Shown here in pieces: positions 16,479 through 28,261 of a stretch of 64,000 nt of DNA; the first letter of the stretch is position 1; each line of letters opens with the position of its first letter. This DNA is from Nitrosomonas sp. Nm84 (GTDB taxonomy: Bacteria > Pseudomonadota > Gammaproteobacteria > Burkholderiales > Nitrosomonadaceae). The stretch covers positions 1-64,000 of the forward strand of contig NZ_QJJP01000004.1 in the NCBI RefSeq assembly GCF_003201565.1, written 5' to 3'. The notes under the pieces were generated by a model. That model was not told where the DNA came from, searched no databases, and saw only the letters and a list, made by a program, of their open reading frames with translations. The position numbers and the translations under genes are program-made.

Positions 16479-16902
16479 AAATCGTTTCAGCCCGTTCAAT
16501 GAAGGATTCTACAAAACTATTGGCGATCATGTGAAATACCGGTCCCACGAGTTTTTCAAGAATTTTGTGTGAGAACGTGTAATGTAATCGAAATTTTATC
16601 TTGCACGCGTTTTCGGATAATGGGGTGAATTGCCAGTAACCATCGAGGTGCTCAAACGGGCCATCCAGTAGGCTCATTTCGATTAAATCGGGCGGGAAGC
16701 GTTTATTTTTTGTGGTAAAGCTGTGCTGAATGTGGTGATAGTCAATCTTAACCGTTGCATGCGTTGTTACTTCGTCTTGAGGTTCCACCACAGTCCCGCC
16801 GCACCACGGAAGAAATGTGGGGTATTCTTTAACGTTATCAACCAGTGCAAACATCTGGCTTGCTGAATATTCAACTAAAACTGATTTTTCTATTTCTGCC
16901 AT
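16465..16902 (-). CDS. ratA: RatA, START/COQ10-type protein
   Basis: This 145-residue protein belongs to the SRPBCC/COQ10 group: it starts MAEIEKSVLVEYSASQMFALVDNVKEYPTFLPWC and ends FESFIERAE-type (SFVESFIERAETIYG). In E. coli RatA was reported to bind 50S subunits and block 70S formation, while the related eukaryotic COQ10 binds ubiquinone; which activity holds here is open. It overlaps ratB by 14 nt and is divergent from smpB, with a shared 92-bp promoter region, as in many proteobacteria. Confidence 0.9.
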   Translation of the reverse strand: MAEIEKSVLVEYSASQMFALVDNVKEYPTFLPWCGGTVVEPQDEVTTHATVKIDYHHIQHSFTTKNKRFPPDLIEMSLLDGPFEHLDGYWQFTPLSENACKIKFRLHYTFSHKILEKLVGPVFHMIANSFVESFIERAETIYGKP

Positions 16903-16994
16903 AAATGTAAATCACCCCACGTTCATGAGGTAATACTGAAAAACTGATAAAATATACGACATTTTAGTGATTCTCACCCATTCCATTCTTCTGT

Positions 16995-17438
16995 ATGAGT
17001 ATAGTACAAAATAAAAAAGCCTTTCACGATTATTTTATCGAAGAGAAGTATGAGACAGGTATGGTGCTGGAAGGGTGGGAGGTCAAAGCCATTCGCGACA
17101 GCCGGGCTCAATTGAAGGAAGCGTATGTTATTATCCGCAATGGCGCGCTATACCTCATTGGATGTCATATCAGTCCGCTCAAAACGGCTTCAACGCATAT
17201 TAATCCTGATCCAGTCAGAACACGTAAGCTACTGCTGCACGCGGAAGAGATCAAGCGACTTATCGGCAAAGTTGAACGTGCCGGATACACGCTGGTTCCG
17301 CTAGATATGCATTATAAGACGGGTAGGATCAAGCTGGAAATCGGCTTGGCTAAGGGTAAGAAGCAGCATGATAAGCGCGAATCCGAGAAACAGAAGGAAT
17401 GGGAACGCGACAAGCAACGCTTGATGCGCGCCAAGTAA
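16995..17438 (+). CDS. smpB: SsrA-binding protein SmpB
   Basis: This 147-residue protein is of normal length for SmpB. Conserved blocks are [38 protein letters not shown] and the basic tail [26 protein letters not shown]. SmpB carries tmRNA into stalled ribosomes for trans-translation. The tmRNA gene itself is not in this window. Confidence 0.97.
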   Translation: MSIVQNKKAFHDYFIEEKYETGMVLEGWEVKAIRDSRAQLKEAYVIIRNGALYLIGCHISPLKTASTHINPDPVRTRKLLLHAEEIKRLIGKVERAGYTLVPLDMHYKTGRIKLEIGLAKGKKQHDKRESEKQKEWERDKQRLMRAK

Positions 17439-17497
17439 AACCATCAACAATGATTGTTCGAATTAACTTTCAGAAATAATTTTTATTCTTTACGACT

Positions 17498-18511
17498 ATG
17501 CAGAAATCGATTGCTATCTGGTTATTAATTTGTTGTGCCATGGTCTTTGCCATGGTGGTGGTGGGTGGTGTGACGCGATTGACCGACTCAGGGCTTTCTA
17601 TTGTGGAGTGGCAGCCAATTGTGGGCACAATGCCGCCGATTACACAGCAGGATTGGGATGTGTTACTGGAAAAATACCGTGCTACGCCTCAGTATCAAAA
17701 AATCAATAAAGGCATGAGTGTCGATGAGTTTAAAAGTATTTTTTGGTGGGAATACTTTCATCGTGTGCTTGGTCGGTTGATTGGATTGGCATTTTTTGTT
17801 CCTTTTGTTTATTTTCTGCTGAAAAAGCAAATAAACCGATCATTGGGAATCAAACTGGCGGGAATATTCATACTGGGCGGACTACAAGGATTCATGGGCT
17901 GGTATATGGTGATGAGCGGGTTGGTGAATGATCCTCATGTCAGTCAATATCGGCTTACCGCGCATTTGGGATTGGCATTTGTCATTTTTGCCGCTATGTT
18001 TTGGGTTGCATTAGGATTGCTGTCGCCGGAAAGAGAGAACGCACAATCGAATGAAATGATGCAAAGTTTGCGGCGATTTTCTGTTGGCCTGACGTCATTA
18101 ATTTTTATTATGGTTCTATCGGGCGGTTTTGTCGCTGGTATCCGCGCGGGCTTGGCCTACAATACTTTTCCGCTCATGAATGGGCATCTTATTCCGCCGG
18201 ATCTCTTTGTGCTGGAACCGTGGTACCGTAATTTCTTTGACAATATCACCACCGTGCAATTCGACCATCGATTGATCGCGTGGATATTGATTTTCTCAGT
18301 GCCGTTGTTCTGGTATAGATCAAGTAAGGTGGCGTTATCCAGTACTACGCGCCTTGCTTGTAATCTGTTTTTACTGATGTTGGTAATACAGGTGAGTCTG
18401 GGTATAGCAACGTTGTTGCATGTGGTGCCGATTCCTTTAGCAGCTTCGCATCAGGGCGGGGCAATGTTGCTGTTTGCAGCATCTTTGTGGGTGAGCCACC
18501 GATTGCGTTGA
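17498..18511 (+). CDS. ctaA: Heme A synthase (COX15/CtaA type)
   Basis: This 337-residue membrane protein has about eight helices. It has the signatures [23 protein letters not shown] near the start, [36 protein letters not shown] and [12 protein letters not shown], with the four heme-ligand histidines in HR and HLG/HQ contexts. It converts heme O to heme A for the aa3-type terminal oxidase, consistent with an aerobic ammonia oxidiser. The large loop between helices 1 and 2 marks the alphaproteobacterial/mitochondrial-like type. It stands alone here; the oxidase genes are elsewhere. Confidence 0.95.
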   Translation: MQKSIAIWLLICCAMVFAMVVVGGVTRLTDSGLSIVEWQPIVGTMPPITQQDWDVLLEKYRATPQYQKINKGMSVDEFKSIFWWEYFHRVLGRLIGLAFFVPFVYFLLKKQINRSLGIKLAGIFILGGLQGFMGWYMVMSGLVNDPHVSQYRLTAHLGLAFVIFAAMFWVALGLLSPERENAQSNEMMQSLRRFSVGLTSLIFIMVLSGGFVAGIRAGLAYNTFPLMNGHLIPPDLFVLEPWYRNFFDNITTVQFDHRLIAWILIFSVPLFWYRSSKVALSSTTRLACNLFLLMLVIQVSLGIATLLHVVPIPLAASHQGGAMLLFAASLWVSHRLR

Positions 18512-18518
18512 TGTTGAT

Positions 18519-18564
18519 AAACCTGGGTATGTCATTGATATAGCATCACCCGGGTTTAATTTTG
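18519..18564. terminator. Bidirectional terminator between ctaA and pilR
   Basis: AAACCTGGGT (18519-18528) pairs with ACCCGGGTTT (18548-18557) with one G-U pair and is flanked by AATTTT. It lies between two convergent genes and can serve both. Confidence 0.7.
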
Positions 18565-18575
18565 GAAACTGTTCC

Positions 18576-20006
18576 TCAATCTACGTCCGTCCGGTCATTT
18601 AATCCAAGTCTCTCCATCCTGTAACGTAGCGACCTGACTGTGATACCCAATGTTTTGGCTGCTTTGGTGCGGTTATAGCGACTTTGATTGAGTGCTTTTA
18701 CAATGGAATCCTTTTCCAGATGATCAAGAAAATCTTGCAAGGGTAGACCTTGATCCGAATCGATGGATAGTCCGCTAGTCGAGGTGTGTGAAACTTCTTT
18801 TTGTGTTTTGGGTAGTTGTAATTCCTCTTTGCCGATTTGTATCGTCGAACAAAATGCTAACGTACGTTCCAGTATATTTTCGAGCTCTCGGACGTTGCCA
18901 GGATACTCATAGTTCATCAACATCGCCAATGCGTCTTTTTTTAGAGTGCATAGAGGGCGTGCGGCTTCTTTGCATAACTTTGCCAAGATTACTTCCGCAA
19001 TGAGCGGAATATCTTCGGGCATTTCACGTAATGCGGGCATATCCAATTCAATGACATTCAGGCGGTAATACAAATCCTGCCGGAATTGACCGGTTTCGAC
19101 GCAATGGCTGAGTTTTTTGTGCGTAGCGCTGATGATGCGTACATCGACATTCTTTTCTTGTGTATCACCGATTCTCCGGACTTGTTTTTCCTGAATCACC
19201 CGCAACAGCTTAACTTGCATGGCCAAAGGCAAATCGGCCACTTCATCAAGAAACAGGGTGCCATCGTTGGCCGTCAGGAAGAACCCATCATGATCTTTAT
19301 CGGCGCCGGTAAAGGCGCCTTTTTTATAACCAAAAAATTCACTTTCCATTAAATTTTCAGGGATGGCACCACAGTTGACAGCAATAAACGTATGCTTGTG
19401 CCGAGCGCTTTTTGCATGAATCATGCGCGCTGCCAACTCTTTGCCACTGCCCGATTCACCGTAAATATAAATGGAGGCTTGGCTGCGCGAGAGCTTATCG
19501 ATGGTTGCACGCAGTTGGCGCATGGGTTGAGACTCGCCTAGTAACACACGTTGATCCGGTCGTATTGGTGCTGCAGATGCGGATTCAGTCAGTACGGGCG
19601 GTAGACTCAAAGCTGATTTGACCAGATCACGTAACTGTTTTAACGAGACCGGTTTGGATAAATAATCAAAAGCGCCGGCTTTGAGAGCCGCAACGGCGTT
19701 TTCTGTGGTGCTATATGCGGTGATTACGGCAACTGGCAAGTCTGAACAATGGTTGGCGATAAATTTAACCAAATCCAAGCCATCTCCATCAGGTAAACGC
19801 ATATCGGTAAGGCATAACTGAAACCGCCGCGACTGCAATAGTATTTTGGCTTCACTGATACTTTTTGCGCTGGAAACATCCATTCCCATGCGGGCTAGTG
19901 TGAGCTCAAGTAATTCAATAATATCAGGCTCATCGTCTACAATGAGTATAACAGGGGAGGGTGTATGCGGGTGTGGATGAATGACTCGCCCTTTATTCAT
20001 TGGCAT
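18576..20006 (-). CDS. pilR: Sigma-54-dependent response regulator PilR
   Basis: The product is an NtrC-family regulator of about 476 residues. Its receiver has VDDEPD and the acceptor D in LTDMRLPDGDG. The AAA+ domain has Walker A GESGSGKE, the sigma-54 contact loop GAFTGA and Walker B FLDEVADLP. A Fis-type HTH closes it (ALNQSRYNRTKAAKTLGITVRSLRYRMERL). With the membrane kinase upstream this is the PilS-PilR pair that controls pilin expression. Start candidates are ATG 20006 and ATG 20000, the latter in an ATGA overlap with the kinase stop. A frame open to 20090 runs into the kinase gene and is not used. Confidence 0.88.
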   Translation of the reverse strand: MPMNKGRVIHPHPHTPSPVILIVDDEPDIIELLELTLARMGMDVSSAKSISEAKILLQSRRFQLCLTDMRLPDGDGLDLVKFIANHCSDLPVAVITAYSTTENAVAALKAGAFDYLSKPVSLKQLRDLVKSALSLPPVLTESASAAPIRPDQRVLLGESQPMRQLRATIDKLSRSQASIYIYGESGSGKELAARMIHAKSARHKHTFIAVNCGAIPENLMESEFFGYKKGAFTGADKDHDGFFLTANDGTLFLDEVADLPLAMQVKLLRVIQEKQVRRIGDTQEKNVDVRIISATHKKLSHCVETGQFRQDLYYRLNVIELDMPALREMPEDIPLIAEVILAKLCKEAARPLCTLKKDALAMLMNYEYPGNVRELENILERTLAFCSTIQIGKEELQLPKTQKEVSHTSTSGLSIDSDQGLPLQDFLDHLEKDSIVKALNQSRYNRTKAAKTLGITVRSLRYRMERLGLNDRTDVD

Positions 20007-21610
20007 GGTTGGCTGCCTTTGCAGATTATCCTGAGATGTCCACCTGAAGAGCCCTCGATATATTCCAGTAATGCTTGATTGGCTTCGCACAGCTCACGTG
20101 CAATATATAAACCTAGACCCGTACCGCTTGTTGCAGTCGTGAAGAAAGGTTCAAAAATTTGTTTTATTTGCTGCGAATCAACGCCCGATCCATCATCAAT
20201 AATATCCAGGTGGACGGTATTTTTGTTTACTCCGGCAGACAATGCGATGTGAATACTATTGTTTTGCTTGCGACAGTGCCGCCATGCGTTACAACATAGA
20301 TTCCATATGATTTGATTCAAATGATCACGATCAAAATTAACCCAACAATTTGTCGAGACATTTACGCTGAATACGTTTGTATTGATGTGCTCGGTATGAC
20401 AAAAGACTTCAAGGAATTTATGAATAAATTCATTTGCATCAATGGGATCTGGTTCTGAGGCATTGCGTCGGTTGAGTTGCAGTACGTCGTTTACGATTTT
20501 GTTTAAGCGCTGGGTGTTATCGCAAATAATATGTATCAGACGGGTATCTGTATTATTTGCAAGTTGCTCTTCCTGCAATAGCTCGGCGGCATGGCTGATT
20601 GCGGAAAGCGGATTACGAATTTCATGCGCGATATTTGCTGTTAAACGGCCTAATGCAGCAAGTTTCAATTGCTGTAAATGTGCTTGTATGCGCCCCATAT
20701 CTTCTAGAAAAATAACAACACCATTACGAAAATCCTCCTGTATGGGTAAGAACCGGGTGCGTACCAGTGCATTGCTGTGATCTAATCGCAGCGGTTCAAA
20801 ACTAGTATGTTGGTTACTTTGCCAGCTTGTGAGCCGATTGGCGATTTCAGGCGCACGATCGGACAATTTGAGAAATTCGGCGTGATGGATAGGGACACCC
20901 AAGTTAAGTAACTTCTCGGCATAGGTATTACGGTGTCGAATGTAGCCATGTTTATCAACGATCAGTACACCCTCATGTAGATCTTGAATGACTAATTGAT
21001 TGACTTCCGCCATGTTGGCCAGATCCATACCACGTTCTTGTGCCAGTTGTTCACTGGCCAAAGTATATTTGGCCAGTTGCTGCGCTAACCAAGCTACTGC
21101 AAAGCACGCCATGCTTAATAGCCCCGCTTGCGAGTATTGGGCAGTATAGGAATCAACCATCAGTAAGGAATAGGTCTCTTGCAGCAATAAACTGATGGTT
21201 GCAATGGATGCAAAAAATAGCGCCATACGACCACGGCTAATCAAGCCTGCGCCGGCAAGCGATACCAGCAATAATCCACCCAACCCGCTTTGTAATCCGC
21301 CGCTGGCATACAGCATGACAGAGAAAAAAAGTATGTCGCCGATTACCTGAATAGCGAGTTGCCGATTAAAATCTGGGCGACGTAATTTAATGAGCAGCAT
21401 GGATACGCCGCTGAATAAGGTGTAGCTTAGGCTGGTATAAAGAAATAGTAGATGGTGATATGAACCGAAGCTGGTGAACTGAAATTGCCACGTAATGATC
21501 GTCAAAACGCTACTAATCACTAATCGATAACTATTGAAATAAAAAAGAGAGTGCCAGTACTGATGAGCATCATCATGCGCCGTGATTCCAGAACTCAGTG
21601 GTAAAAACAT
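19997..21610 (-). CDS. pilS: Sensor histidine kinase PilS
   Basis: This 537-residue kinase has an N-terminal part with about six membrane helices (YWHSLFYFNSYRLVISSVL..., typical of PilS), a PAS-like domain (VNQLVIQDLHEGVLIVDKHGYIRHRN), the H-box NIAHEIRNPLSAISHAAELL, and ATPase boxes WNLCCNAWRH, DDGSGVD and GTGLGLYIARELCE. The frame is open up to ATG 21730, but that part overlaps the coding region of the PP0621-type gene, so ATG 21610 is preferred; its SD is weak. PilS senses pilin subunits in the membrane in Pseudomonas; here this role is inferred from family and pairing. Confidence 0.85.
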   Translation of the reverse strand: MFLPLSSGITAHDDAHQYWHSLFYFNSYRLVISSVLTIITWQFQFTSFGSYHHLLFLYTSLSYTLFSGVSMLLIKLRRPDFNRQLAIQVIGDILFFSVMLYASGGLQSGLGGLLLVSLAGAGLISRGRMALFFASIATISLLLQETYSLLMVDSYTAQYSQAGLLSMACFAVAWLAQQLAKYTLASEQLAQERGMDLANMAEVNQLVIQDLHEGVLIVDKHGYIRHRNTYAEKLLNLGVPIHHAEFLKLSDRAPEIANRLTSWQSNQHTSFEPLRLDHSNALVRTRFLPIQEDFRNGVVIFLEDMGRIQAHLQQLKLAALGRLTANIAHEIRNPLSAISHAAELLQEEQLANNTDTRLIHIICDNTQRLNKIVNDVLQLNRRNASEPDPIDANEFIHKFLEVFCHTEHINTNVFSVNVSTNCWVNFDRDHLNQIIWNLCCNAWRHCRKQNNSIHIALSAGVNKNTVHLDIIDDGSGVDSQQIKQIFEPFFTTATSGTGLGLYIARELCEANQALLEYIEGSSGGHLRIICKGSQPCQ

Positions 21611-21653
21611 TAAGTGTTTTGCTTGTGATAAATGAGTGGACACGGCGGTTAAC

Positions 21654-21881
21654 TTAAGATGGAGAATTAGTATGTTGATGACAATGCTCGTGACAGCAAA
21701 AATAGCGATTACGGTCGCTGATGGCTTCACCTTTAGGCAGATGAATACCGCAATATGTGCAGCTCACCATATCTTCAATTGGCTCTAAAGGTGTTTCTTT
21801 TTTTTCTTTCCTGGATTTGCGATTATTGATTATCCAGTAAATCAGTATTGCTATGATGATGTAAAAAAATAATTTGCCCAT
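21654..21881 (-). CDS. PP0621-family small protein
   Basis: This 75-residue protein has one N-terminal membrane helix (LFFYIIIAILIYWIINN) and a Cys/His-rich tail, CTYCGIHLPKGEA...YFCCHEHCHQH, which can bind zinc. This is the family usually located directly upstream of pilS in betaproteobacteria, and the order here is the same. Function is not known. Confidence 0.8.
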   Translation of the reverse strand: MGKLFFYIIIAILIYWIINNRKSRKEKKETPLEPIEDMVSCTYCGIHLPKGEAISDRNRYFCCHEHCHQHTNSPS

Positions 21882-22219
21882 ATTAGGTATTTCTTTTATA
21901 TGACATTCATCAGAGTTTTATTTGCCATCGCTATACATTTAAGCATAGCAATTTTTTACTTTGGCAAATTGCAGATTAACTGTGGTTTAGTTGCCTTTAA
22001 GTAAAAAATGTGGGGATAGCCTGCTTAATGAAAGCAATTTCAGATAAAAATCTTCTGATAAATAGGTTAAATGTATAAACGTTGATTGTGTTACAGATGA
22101 GACAAGGATGTTTGAGAAAGTTTCTATGGTTGATAGAAATAAAGATTGTCCAACTTAATAAATTAAATTGGTACAATTTGTAAGTTTTTGTTAGGTAGTT
22201 TGAGAATAATTTCGGGTAG
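21882..22219. other. Intergenic region between PP0621-type gene and ispB
   Basis: This is AT-rich. It contains the upstream region of the PP0621-pilSR operon and the 3' side of ispB. An open frame across 21997-22242 has no homology-like pattern or SD. No clear terminator or structured element was seen. Confidence 0.5.
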
Positions 22220-23188
22220 TTAGTGGTTGCGTGTAACAGCAAAATTGGCCAACTGCAGCAGGCATTTTTTGTTTTCTGAGTCCGGTAAAGAAGCTATCGC
22301 GGTAATGGCCGTCGCGATTTCTGCTTCAGCACATTGTTTGGCATAATTTAAGGCGGTTGTTTGCTGAATGACACCGAGAACAGGCTGAAAACCATCTTTC
22401 CCACCGTCTTCAATTGCTTTGCGGATAATACTCGCTTGTTCTGCTGTGCCCACTCTCATTGCATAGATGAGCGGTAATGTAGGTTTTCCTTCAGCCAGGT
22501 CGTCGCCAAGATTCTTGCCGATGTTTTGATTATTTCCAGAGTAATCAAGCATATCGTCAATGAGTTGAAATGCGGTTCCCAGATGCATGCCATACACTGC
22601 CATGGCTTCTTCCTCTTCTGGCGTTGCATTCCCTAGAATTGCTCCCAATCGACTGGCTGCCTCAAATAATTTAGCGGTTTTGTACCGTATGACTTGCAGA
22701 TAGTTTTCTTCCGTTACATGTGGATCTCGGCAATTGAGTAACTGTAACACTTCGCCTTCGGCGATGGTATTGGTTGCATCGGCTAATATTTGCATTACAC
22801 GCATATCGCCAACTTCAACCATCATCTGAAAAGCTCTGGAGTAGAGAAAATCCCCTACCAAAACGCTTGCTGCGTTACCAAATAATGCATTGGCCGTTTC
22901 TTTGTTACGCCGCAATTCGGATTCATCTACTACATCATCATGAAGTAATGTAGCCGTATGAATAAATTCAACTACTGCGGCGAGGTTATAATGAAATTTT
23001 CCGGAATAACCGAAAGCGCCTGCGGACAGAATCACCATTGCAGGTCGTAGGCGTTTTCCTCCACTATTAATAATATATTCACTAACTTGGCGAATCAGTA
23101 AAACATGAGAATGTAACTTCTCCCGAATGACATCATCAACGATGCTCATGTCTTGAGCAATGAAACTTCTAATATATTCGATTGACAC
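22220..23188 (-). CDS. ispB: Octaprenyl diphosphate synthase
   Basis: This 322-residue protein is a trans-polyprenyl synthase. The first Asp-rich motif is LLHDDVVDESELRR and the second is FQLIDDMLDYSGN; GGKRLRPAM is the substrate-binding block. It makes the C40 side chain of ubiquinone-8, the quinone that takes up electrons from hydroxylamine oxidation. It is divergent from rplU, the standard arrangement in proteobacteria. Confidence 0.95.
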   Translation of the reverse strand: MSIEYIRSFIAQDMSIVDDVIREKLHSHVLLIRQVSEYIINSGGKRLRPAMVILSAGAFGYSGKFHYNLAAVVEFIHTATLLHDDVVDESELRRNKETANALFGNAASVLVGDFLYSRAFQMMVEVGDMRVMQILADATNTIAEGEVLQLLNCRDPHVTEENYLQVIRYKTAKLFEAASRLGAILGNATPEEEEAMAVYGMHLGTAFQLIDDMLDYSGNNQNIGKNLGDDLAEGKPTLPLIYAMRVGTAEQASIIRKAIEDGGKDGFQPVLGVIQQTTALNYAKQCAEAEIATAITAIASLPDSENKKCLLQLANFAVTRNH

Positions 23189-23344
23189 AATGTCACCTTA
23201 CAGAAAACGCTATGGTAGGAATGACAATACCCAAGTGTCAAGCATAAAGATAAATTGATTGAAGTGATCTAAATTTTCTACCACAATCAAGGGTTATTTA
23301 TGTATAATTCGCGGTTCTGTAAAAAGGGAAGTATGGAGTCAATT

Positions 23345-23656
23345 ATGTATGCGGTCATAAAAACCGGTGGTAAGCAATATCGAATTCAAGTGGGTGAGAG
23401 GCTGAAGATAGAACAGCTTAAAGCTGAAAGTGGCAGCGAGCTTGTGATTGATCAGGTACTGATGGTTGCGGATGGCGATAAAATATCGATGGGAACACCG
23501 CTCGTCAATGGCGCTAAAGTGAGCGCGACAGTGCTTGGGCAAGGTCGCCACGATAAAATTCGCATTTTTAAGATGCGCCGTCGCAAGCATTACCAAAAGC
23601 ATCAAGGGCATCGGCAGAATTACACTGAAATACAGATTACCGGTATTTCAGCTTAA
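23345..23656 (+). CDS. rplU: 50S ribosomal protein L21
   Basis: This 103-residue protein starts [18 protein letters not shown] and contains [24 protein letters not shown], which is diagnostic for bL21. The frame opens at 23300, but GGAG at 23335-23338 and the family start choose ATG 23345. It is cotranscribed with rpmA, 11 bp downstream. Confidence 0.97.
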   Translation: MYAVIKTGGKQYRIQVGERLKIEQLKAESGSELVIDQVLMVADGDKISMGTPLVNGAKVSATVLGQGRHDKIRIFKMRRRKHYQKHQGHRQNYTEIQITGISA

Positions 23657-23667
23657 GGAGTATATCA

Positions 23668-23925
23668 ATGGCACATAAAAAAGCAGGTGGGAGTTCACGA
23701 AATGGACGCGATTCACATTCCAAACGCCTTGGGGTTAAGCGTTATGGTGGTGAGTTAATTTCAGCCGGATCAATTATTGTCAGACAGCGTGGTACACAAT
23801 TTCATCCTGGGGAAAATGTTGGTATCGGCAAGGACCATACTTTATTTGCTAAAGTGACTGGAAAAGTGAGTTTCAGTATTAAGGGTGCACTAAAACGCAG
23901 GATAGCAAGCGTAACACCGGCATAA
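23668..23925 (+). CDS. rpmA: 50S ribosomal protein L27
   Basis: This 85-residue protein begins [28 protein letters not shown], the canonical bL27 start, with [22 protein letters not shown]. It reaches into the peptidyl-transferase site of the ribosome. No Firmicutes-type N-terminal cleavage extension is present. An SD AAGGAG lies before the ATG. Confidence 0.98.
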   Translation: MAHKKAGGSSRNGRDSHSKRLGVKRYGGELISAGSIIVRQRGTQFHPGENVGIGKDHTLFAKVTGKVSFSIKGALKRRIASVTPA

Positions 23926-23950
23926 AGTATAAACACATAGCGTATTCAAG

Positions 23951-23980
23951 AAGCCCTATCTAAAGTGATGGGGCTTTTTT
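23951..23980 (+). terminator. Rho-independent terminator after rpmA
   Basis: AAGCCC (23951-23956) pairs with GGGCTT followed by T's to 23980. It separates the ribosomal protein operon from obgE. Confidence 0.8.
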
Positions 23981-24016
23981 GTTTGCAGGGTCATATAAAT
24001 AGTAGGAAATAGATAA

Positions 24017-26193
<2,177 letters not shown>

Positions 26194-26240
26194 CTTGGGT
26201 TGGGGATGTGCAATCAGTTTGACTCCACCCGGAGGAACTC

Positions 26241-27356
26241 GTGATCATTCAATTCGATAAAAACTCGCAACGTATCGCAGCCATCGACTGGCTACGTGGG
26301 TTTGTCATGATTCTGATGGCGCTTGATCACGCGTCATGGTTCTTTAATACGAACCGAATTTTTGCTGATTCGGTATTGCTTTACCAACCTGGCGATTTGT
26401 TTGCCACCGATCAGTTTCTGACACGCTGGATCACGCATATCTGTGCCCCCACTTTTGTTTTTCTCGCCGGTACATCCATTGCCATCAGCAATTTTCAGTG
26501 TCGTCAGCAAGGCATCAGTCAATCTGTAATTGATCGTGAATTATTGATTCGTGGTGCTTTCATTGCTTTACTGGATATCTGTGTATTTTCCCTGATTTCC
26601 GGCAAGATCGTGTTGCAAGTGTTGTACGCCATCGGAATCAGCATGATGTTGATAGTTTTTTTGCAACGCCTGGGCACGCACCTGGTTTTCTTTTTGGCGA
26701 TATTGATACTTGCAGGCAGTGAGTTATTGCTCATAATGATGTGGGAACCGGGCGGTAACGTACCGCTGTGGCTGGCGGTCACTTTTGCGCCGGTATTCGG
26801 CGAAACCTATACCGTGTTATATCCTGCGTTGCCTTGGTTGGGCATGATGATGCTGGGTTGGGTGTTCGGTGAGCGATTAATGTCAAAGCAGCTTGGTTCG
26901 TGGTCGACAGAGCACTTATTGATGGTTAGCGGCGTGGCAGCGCTGATTTTGTTTGTGGTTATCCGCAGTTTTAATGGTTATGGCAACCTATTCATGGTCT
27001 TGGAAGGAAACACGCTGGTGCAGTGGCTGCATATCAGCAAATATCCGCCCAGCTTGGCTTATACCTTGCTGGAACTGGGTTTGATGGCGGTCATTCTTGT
27101 ACTGCTAATGCGGTTAGAGTCATTCAAAGAAACTATCAATTCCAATGGTCCCGTCTTAGTCTTCGGGCAAACCGCGTTGTTTTTTTACCTTGCTCATTTC
27201 TGTGTGCTGGCGGTATTGCGCCTCGTGTTGGAGCGGAGCAGCCTGGAACAGACTTACTGGATTACTTTGTTGGTGTTGGTGATTTTGTACCCGGTCTGCC
27301 GTATCTACCGTTCATTGAAATGGCGATATCCACAAAGTTTGTTGCGTTTTTTGTAA
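26241..27356 (+). CDS. DUF1624-type multi-pass membrane protein
   Basis: This 371-residue protein has about ten membrane helices. The N-terminal RIAAIDWLRGFVMILMALDHASWF is the hallmark of DUF1624 and heparan-alpha-glucosaminide N-acetyltransferase-like proteins, which move acyl groups across the membrane; the substrate is unknown. It starts with GTG, supported by GGAGG at 26231-26235. It is 47 bp after proB and may be part of that transcript. Confidence 0.82.
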   Translation: MIIQFDKNSQRIAAIDWLRGFVMILMALDHASWFFNTNRIFADSVLLYQPGDLFATDQFLTRWITHICAPTFVFLAGTSIAISNFQCRQQGISQSVIDRELLIRGAFIALLDICVFSLISGKIVLQVLYAIGISMMLIVFLQRLGTHLVFFLAILILAGSELLLIMMWEPGGNVPLWLAVTFAPVFGETYTVLYPALPWLGMMMLGWVFGERLMSKQLGSWSTEHLLMVSGVAALILFVVIRSFNGYGNLFMVLEGNTLVQWLHISKYPPSLAYTLLELGLMAVILVLLMRLESFKETINSNGPVLVFGQTALFFYLAHFCVLAVLRLVLERSSLEQTYWITLLVLVILYPVCRIYRSLKWRYPQSLLRFL

Positions 27357-27483
27357 TATGATCAATTGGTTGCGGATATGTGCAGAACCTTCGCTTCATT
27401 CAGTTTTTATTCATGTTGACCTGTGTACATTGGTGCCATCAGGAATTAACCTGGATCAAATAACTGAAGAAAGGAGATGCATC

Positions 27484-27813
27484 ATGGAAACCAAAAAAAC
27501 AGTCTGGACCGGCTTTTTAGCAACTTTGTTATTGGCATGCGTTTTGACCGTTCCTACTTTGGCACAGGCAGGCAGAGGCCATCATGGTCACCATCATCAT
27601 GGTCACCATCACGGTCATCATCATCAGCACCATCATATGGGTGGTGGTTATAACTATACCTATAGCCAACCACGCGGTTATTACCGTCCGTACTATCCGC
27701 AACCCCGGTATAACTACTATCCAGCACCAGTTTATGGGCCGGTGTATGGTATTCCTCCTCAGATGATGATGGGCATTAGTACCGGAGATGCGAGCTTTAT
27801 GTTACGCTTCTAA
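27484..27813 (+). CDS. Exported histidine-rich protein
   Basis: The 109-residue product has a signal peptide ending TLAQA (cleavage about residue 28-29). Residues about 31-52 then contain 15 or so histidines (GHHGHHHHGHHHGH-type), followed by a Tyr/Pro/Gly-rich tail. The His cluster should bind divalent metals such as Ni, Cu or Zn in the periplasm. The start is set by AAAGGAG before ATG 27484; the frame open from 27358 has no SD. It lies upstream of a PepSY gene and a two-component system, which suggests it is a target or the buffer of a metal or envelope-stress response. Confidence 0.75.
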   Translation: METKKTVWTGFLATLLLACVLTVPTLAQAGRGHHGHHHHGHHHGHHHQHHHMGGGYNYTYSQPRGYYRPYYPQPRYNYYPAPVYGPVYGIPPQMMMGISTGDASFMLRF

Positions 27814-27822
27814 GCCAGAGTG

Positions 27823-27856
27823 CTGGTAACAGGTAGTTTGGTCAACCTGTTACCAG
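27823..27856 (+). terminator. Perfect 12-bp hairpin between His-rich and PepSY genes
   Basis: CTGGTAACAGGT and ACCTGTTACCAG pair perfectly around a 10-nt loop. No T-run follows, so it is either a partial (processing or attenuation) terminator or a stabilising 3' end for the His-rich gene mRNA. Confidence 0.5.
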
Positions 27857-27893
27857 TTCAACGCATACATCCAGTACTCAGGACTGTCAGGTA

Positions 27894-28190
27894 ATGAATA
27901 GATGGCGGGAAATTTTAGTGGTTGTGGTGGTATTGGCCGGCCCGATTGCGCAAGCATCAGCCGGCTGGCAAAATAACGCTGCCAACTATTACCGTACCAA
28001 TAGCACCATCCCTTCTGCCGGTATCACCGAACAAAAAGCAATCACCATCGCGCAACAGCGTTTCAAAGGTCGTGTGCTAGCAATTAACCATTCTGACGAT
28101 GTTTATCGCATTAAAATTCTCAGCTCTCAAGGCACAATACATATTATTTTAATCAATGCGCTGGATGGAGCAATTATATCGACCCATTAA
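27894..28190 (+). CDS. Exported PepSY-domain protein
   Basis: This 98-residue protein has a signal peptide (to about QASA) and one PepSY domain: GITEQKAITIAQQRFKGRVLAINHSDDVYRIKILSSQGTIHIILINALDGAII. PepSY proteins are periplasmic modules often placed next to PhoPQ-like systems, where they may inhibit proteases or modulate the sensor. It is followed 71 bp later by such a system. Confidence 0.85.
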   Translation: MNRWREILVVVVVLAGPIAQASAGWQNNAANYYRTNSTIPSAGITEQKAITIAQQRFKGRVLAINHSDDVYRIKILSSQGTIHIILINALDGAIISTH

Positions 28191-28261
28191 CTGCTTGTTA
28201 ATTGAGATGTCATGCAGATTCGTATCCCCTTTATTTTGAATTTTCAAGAATACTGAAAACT